Part shown: one piece after another, positions 62,649 through 64,000 of the stretch
Numbering within the stretch: the stretch's first letter is position 1
Layout of the letters: each line of letters opens with the position of its first letter
Origin: a candidate division KSB1 bacterium
Lineage (GTDB): Bacteria; Zhuqueibacterota; Zhuqueibacteria; JANLFK01; Oleimicrobiaceae
Length of the DNA stretch: 64,000 bases
Reading direction: 5' to 3'
NCBI GenBank assembly: GCA_024655945.1
Contig: JANLFK010000002.1
Location: 368,610-432,609 of the forward strand
Notes under the pieces: generated by a model
Databases searched by the model: none
Told to the model about the DNA's origin: nothing
Seen by the model: only the letters and a program-made list of their open reading frames with translations
Made by a program: the position numbers and the translations under genes

Positions 62649-64000
62649 ATGACTGCGAGACTGCGCACCATTGCTTTGTTCTCCTGCCTATTCCTGGCCC
62701 TGCCACTACTCGCCCAGACCAATTTGTTGCCGAATGGGGACATGGAGGAGTTGCGGCCGAATTTCTGGGCTCCCTTTGGCGACAATCAGGCGGGGGTGCA
62801 GTGTGAGTGGGCCTGGGAGGGCTATGACAGCCAGCACTCCTTCAAGGTGAGCAAGACGGCCACCACGGCGCAGCCGGCTGGGTGGGTCAGCGAGAACAAC
62901 GCCAAGTTGTACTGGAACAACGCCAAGGCCGACCGGCTGTACAGCCTCAGCTTCTGGGCGAAGACCGTAGGGGTCAACACCAATCCGGCCACTGATGATG
63001 GCAAGATTGGCGTGTTGTTCTCCTTCTACGCCGGCGGTACCTTGTTGGGCGAGCAGTTTGTCACCGTCGATCAGAGTGTGGCCAACAAGGAGTGGACCGA
63101 GTACACCGACGGGCTGCTGATTCCTGCGGGCACCGATCCGGACGAGATGTACATGAAGCTGGTGATGGGCAAGGATGCCACGGGCACGGTGTACTTTGAC
63201 AACATCGGCTGTGGTTCCGACCCCTGGTCGATGTGGCCGTTCAACGGCGATGCGGAAACCCCCGAGGGGTGGATGGAGTGGCATGCGGGCACTGAGGGCT
63301 TTGCCAACCTGGACAACACCGAGAAGCACAGTGGCACCTGGTCGGCCCTGTTGCGCGAAACCGACGACAATGGCGACGAGATGGTCTTCTACTCGGAGCC
63401 GATCCCGGTGGAGCCCAACACCTGGTACAAGATCAGCGTGTGGGTCAAGCGCGACCAGGGGCTGACCAACCCCGAGTGGTTGCCCTCCAACGTGACCGGC
63501 TATCGCCACGACAGCCGCATGAATGTCTGCTTCTTCTACCATCGCGACCCCATCTACACGGATTGGAACCTCACCGGTGGCGATCAGTTCTTCTACTTTG
63601 ACGAGCGCGACTCCTCCTCGGACTGGACCTACTACACCATCATCTCCAAGTCCCAGCCCGATGCCGCCGGCCTCTCCGTCCGCGCCCGCTTCAACCCCTT
63701 CACCAAAGGCTTCTGCTGGTACGATGACTTTACCGTGCAGAAGGTGACTTTGCTGCCCACGGCGGTGGAGCAGTTCCAACCGCTGGCCGGACACCAACTG
63801 CCCAAGCAGCACGAGCTGCTGCAGAACTACCCCAACCCCTTCAACCCATCCACGACCATCGAGTACACGGTGCCAAGGGATGGGCAGGTGACGTTGGAGG
63901 TCTATAACGTCCTGGGCCAGAAGGTCGCAACTTTGGTGGATGGGTTCCGCTTGGCCGGCCGCTACACGGTCGTGTGGGATGGGACCGACACCTTCGGTAA
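62649..64000 (+). CDS. Secreted CBM-like protein with type IX sorting domain (3' end outside window)
   Basis: Open from ATG 62649 to the end of the window (at least 450 residues, no stop). Signal peptide (FSCLFLALPLLAQ) is followed by two beta-sandwich carbohydrate-binding-like domains, each opening NGD and using YSLSFWAK or YKISVWVK strands and D/W-rich motifs, then a Por-secretion/FlgD-type segment: NYPNPFNP, VYNVLGQKVATLVDG and VVWDGTD. A type IX secretion substrate that binds sugar is the best guess. The ribosome site is AGGAGGA, and two micro-ORFs lie upstream. Confidence 0.8.
   Translation, partial: MTARLRTIALFSCLFLALPLLAQTNLLPNGDMEELRPNFWAPFGDNQAGVQCEWAWEGYDSQHSFKVSKTATTAQPAGWVSENNAKLYWNNAKADRLYSLSFWAKTVGVNTNPATDDGKIGVLFSFYAGGTLLGEQFVTVDQSVANKEWTEYTDGLLIPAGTDPDEMYMKLVMGKDATGTVYFDNIGCGSDPWSMWPFNGDAETPEGWMEWHAGTEGFANLDNTEKHSGTWSALLRETDDNGDEMVFYSEPIPVEPNTWYKISVWVKRDQGLTNPEWLPSNVTGYRHDSRMNVCFFYHRDPIYTDWNLTGGDQFFYFDERDSSSDWTYYTIISKSQPDAAGLSVRARFNPFTKGFCWYDDFTVQKVTLLPTAVEQFQPLAGHQLPKQHELLQNYPNPFNPSTTIEYTVPRDGQVTLEVYNVLGQKVATLVDGFRLAGRYTVVWDGTDTFG

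Noticed and set aside
62706-63812. 368-codon minus-strand open frame
   Set aside because: Antisense to the secreted protein that carries a signal peptide and an NYPNPFNP sorting domain; the minus translation looks like codon-bias shadow.
1-64000. tRNA, rRNA or CRISPR features
   Set aside because: No GGTTCRA-type T-arms with acceptor pairing, no rRNA-like text and no regularly spaced repeats were found by reading both strands.

Overview
The window reads as a chromosome segment of an uncultured, GC-rich (roughly 60% by eye) bacterium of the FCB superphylum, for example a KSB1-, Calditrichota- or Zixibacteria-like lineage. The main evidence is two secreted proteins (32637-35756 and 62649-end) that finish in type IX secretion / FlgD-like sorting domains, one with the NYPNPFNP signature typical of that group. 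No rRNA, tRNA or CRISPR array was seen. Promoters fit a TTGAxx - 16/17 bp - TAnnTT pattern throughout.

Layout. 1-1291 (minus): end of a methyltransferase gene and a DUF429 protein. 1538-3687 (plus): a tight AmgK-like kinase / RapZ-C-like / MurU-like nucleotidyltransferase operon, probably for amino-sugar salvage into UDP-sugars. 3781-4706 (minus): cold-shock protein and an RlpA-like lipoprotein. 5104-9341 (minus): operon of a HAD phosphatase, a propeller-transglutaminase protein, ThiC and a PAP2 phosphatase behind one promoter. 9700-16283 (minus): FmdB zinc ribbon with two unannotated mini-ORFs, Nudix, guanylate-kinase-like, MATE, Tat-type aminotransferase, an anchored protein and a PfkB kinase. 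16687-22881 (plus): complete copper-type efflux locus, csoR with a perfect operator palindrome, a TolC-like protein, a CusB-like adaptor broken by two single-base shifts, and cusA. 22882-24000 is a 1.1 kb non-coding gap. 24001-25701: a YtcJ-like amidohydrolase lipoprotein. 25855-27902 (minus): a restriction-modification-like pair, a zinc-finger/HTH/duplicated methyltransferase followed by a frameshifted nuclease. 27984-31081 (minus): site-2 protease, SAM hydrolase, MBL hydrolase and deoxynucleoside kinase operon.

31204-57706 is one uninterrupted 26.5 kb minus-strand block of 21 genes, mostly joined by start/stop overlaps: a surface polysaccharide locus. It starts with a transposase-like gene and continues with a chain-length/co-polymerase protein, a BY-kinase-like ATPase lacking the Walker A lysine, a GGDEF-like/sugar-transferase fusion (initiating transferase), a WbpB-WbpD-WbpE trio (diacetamido-uronic acid), a DUF354 protein, Wzx flippase, Wzy polymerase, glycosyltransferases, three deacetylase domains, a FemAB-like transferase, an epimerase and an FAD enzyme. 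The distal part combines a deacetylase, a deacetylase-GT2 fusion and a GT39 membrane transferase, which together resemble an Arn-type lipid-linked-sugar module. It ends with a secreted GH38-like glycosidase and a multi-spanning membrane protein.

58673-64000 (plus) is a carbohydrate-use region: a secreted (alpha/alpha)6-barrel glycosidase, a LacI regulator with operator palindromes at its own promoter, two micro-ORFs with near-perfect Shine-Dalgarno sequences, and a secreted carbohydrate-binding-like protein that runs off the window.
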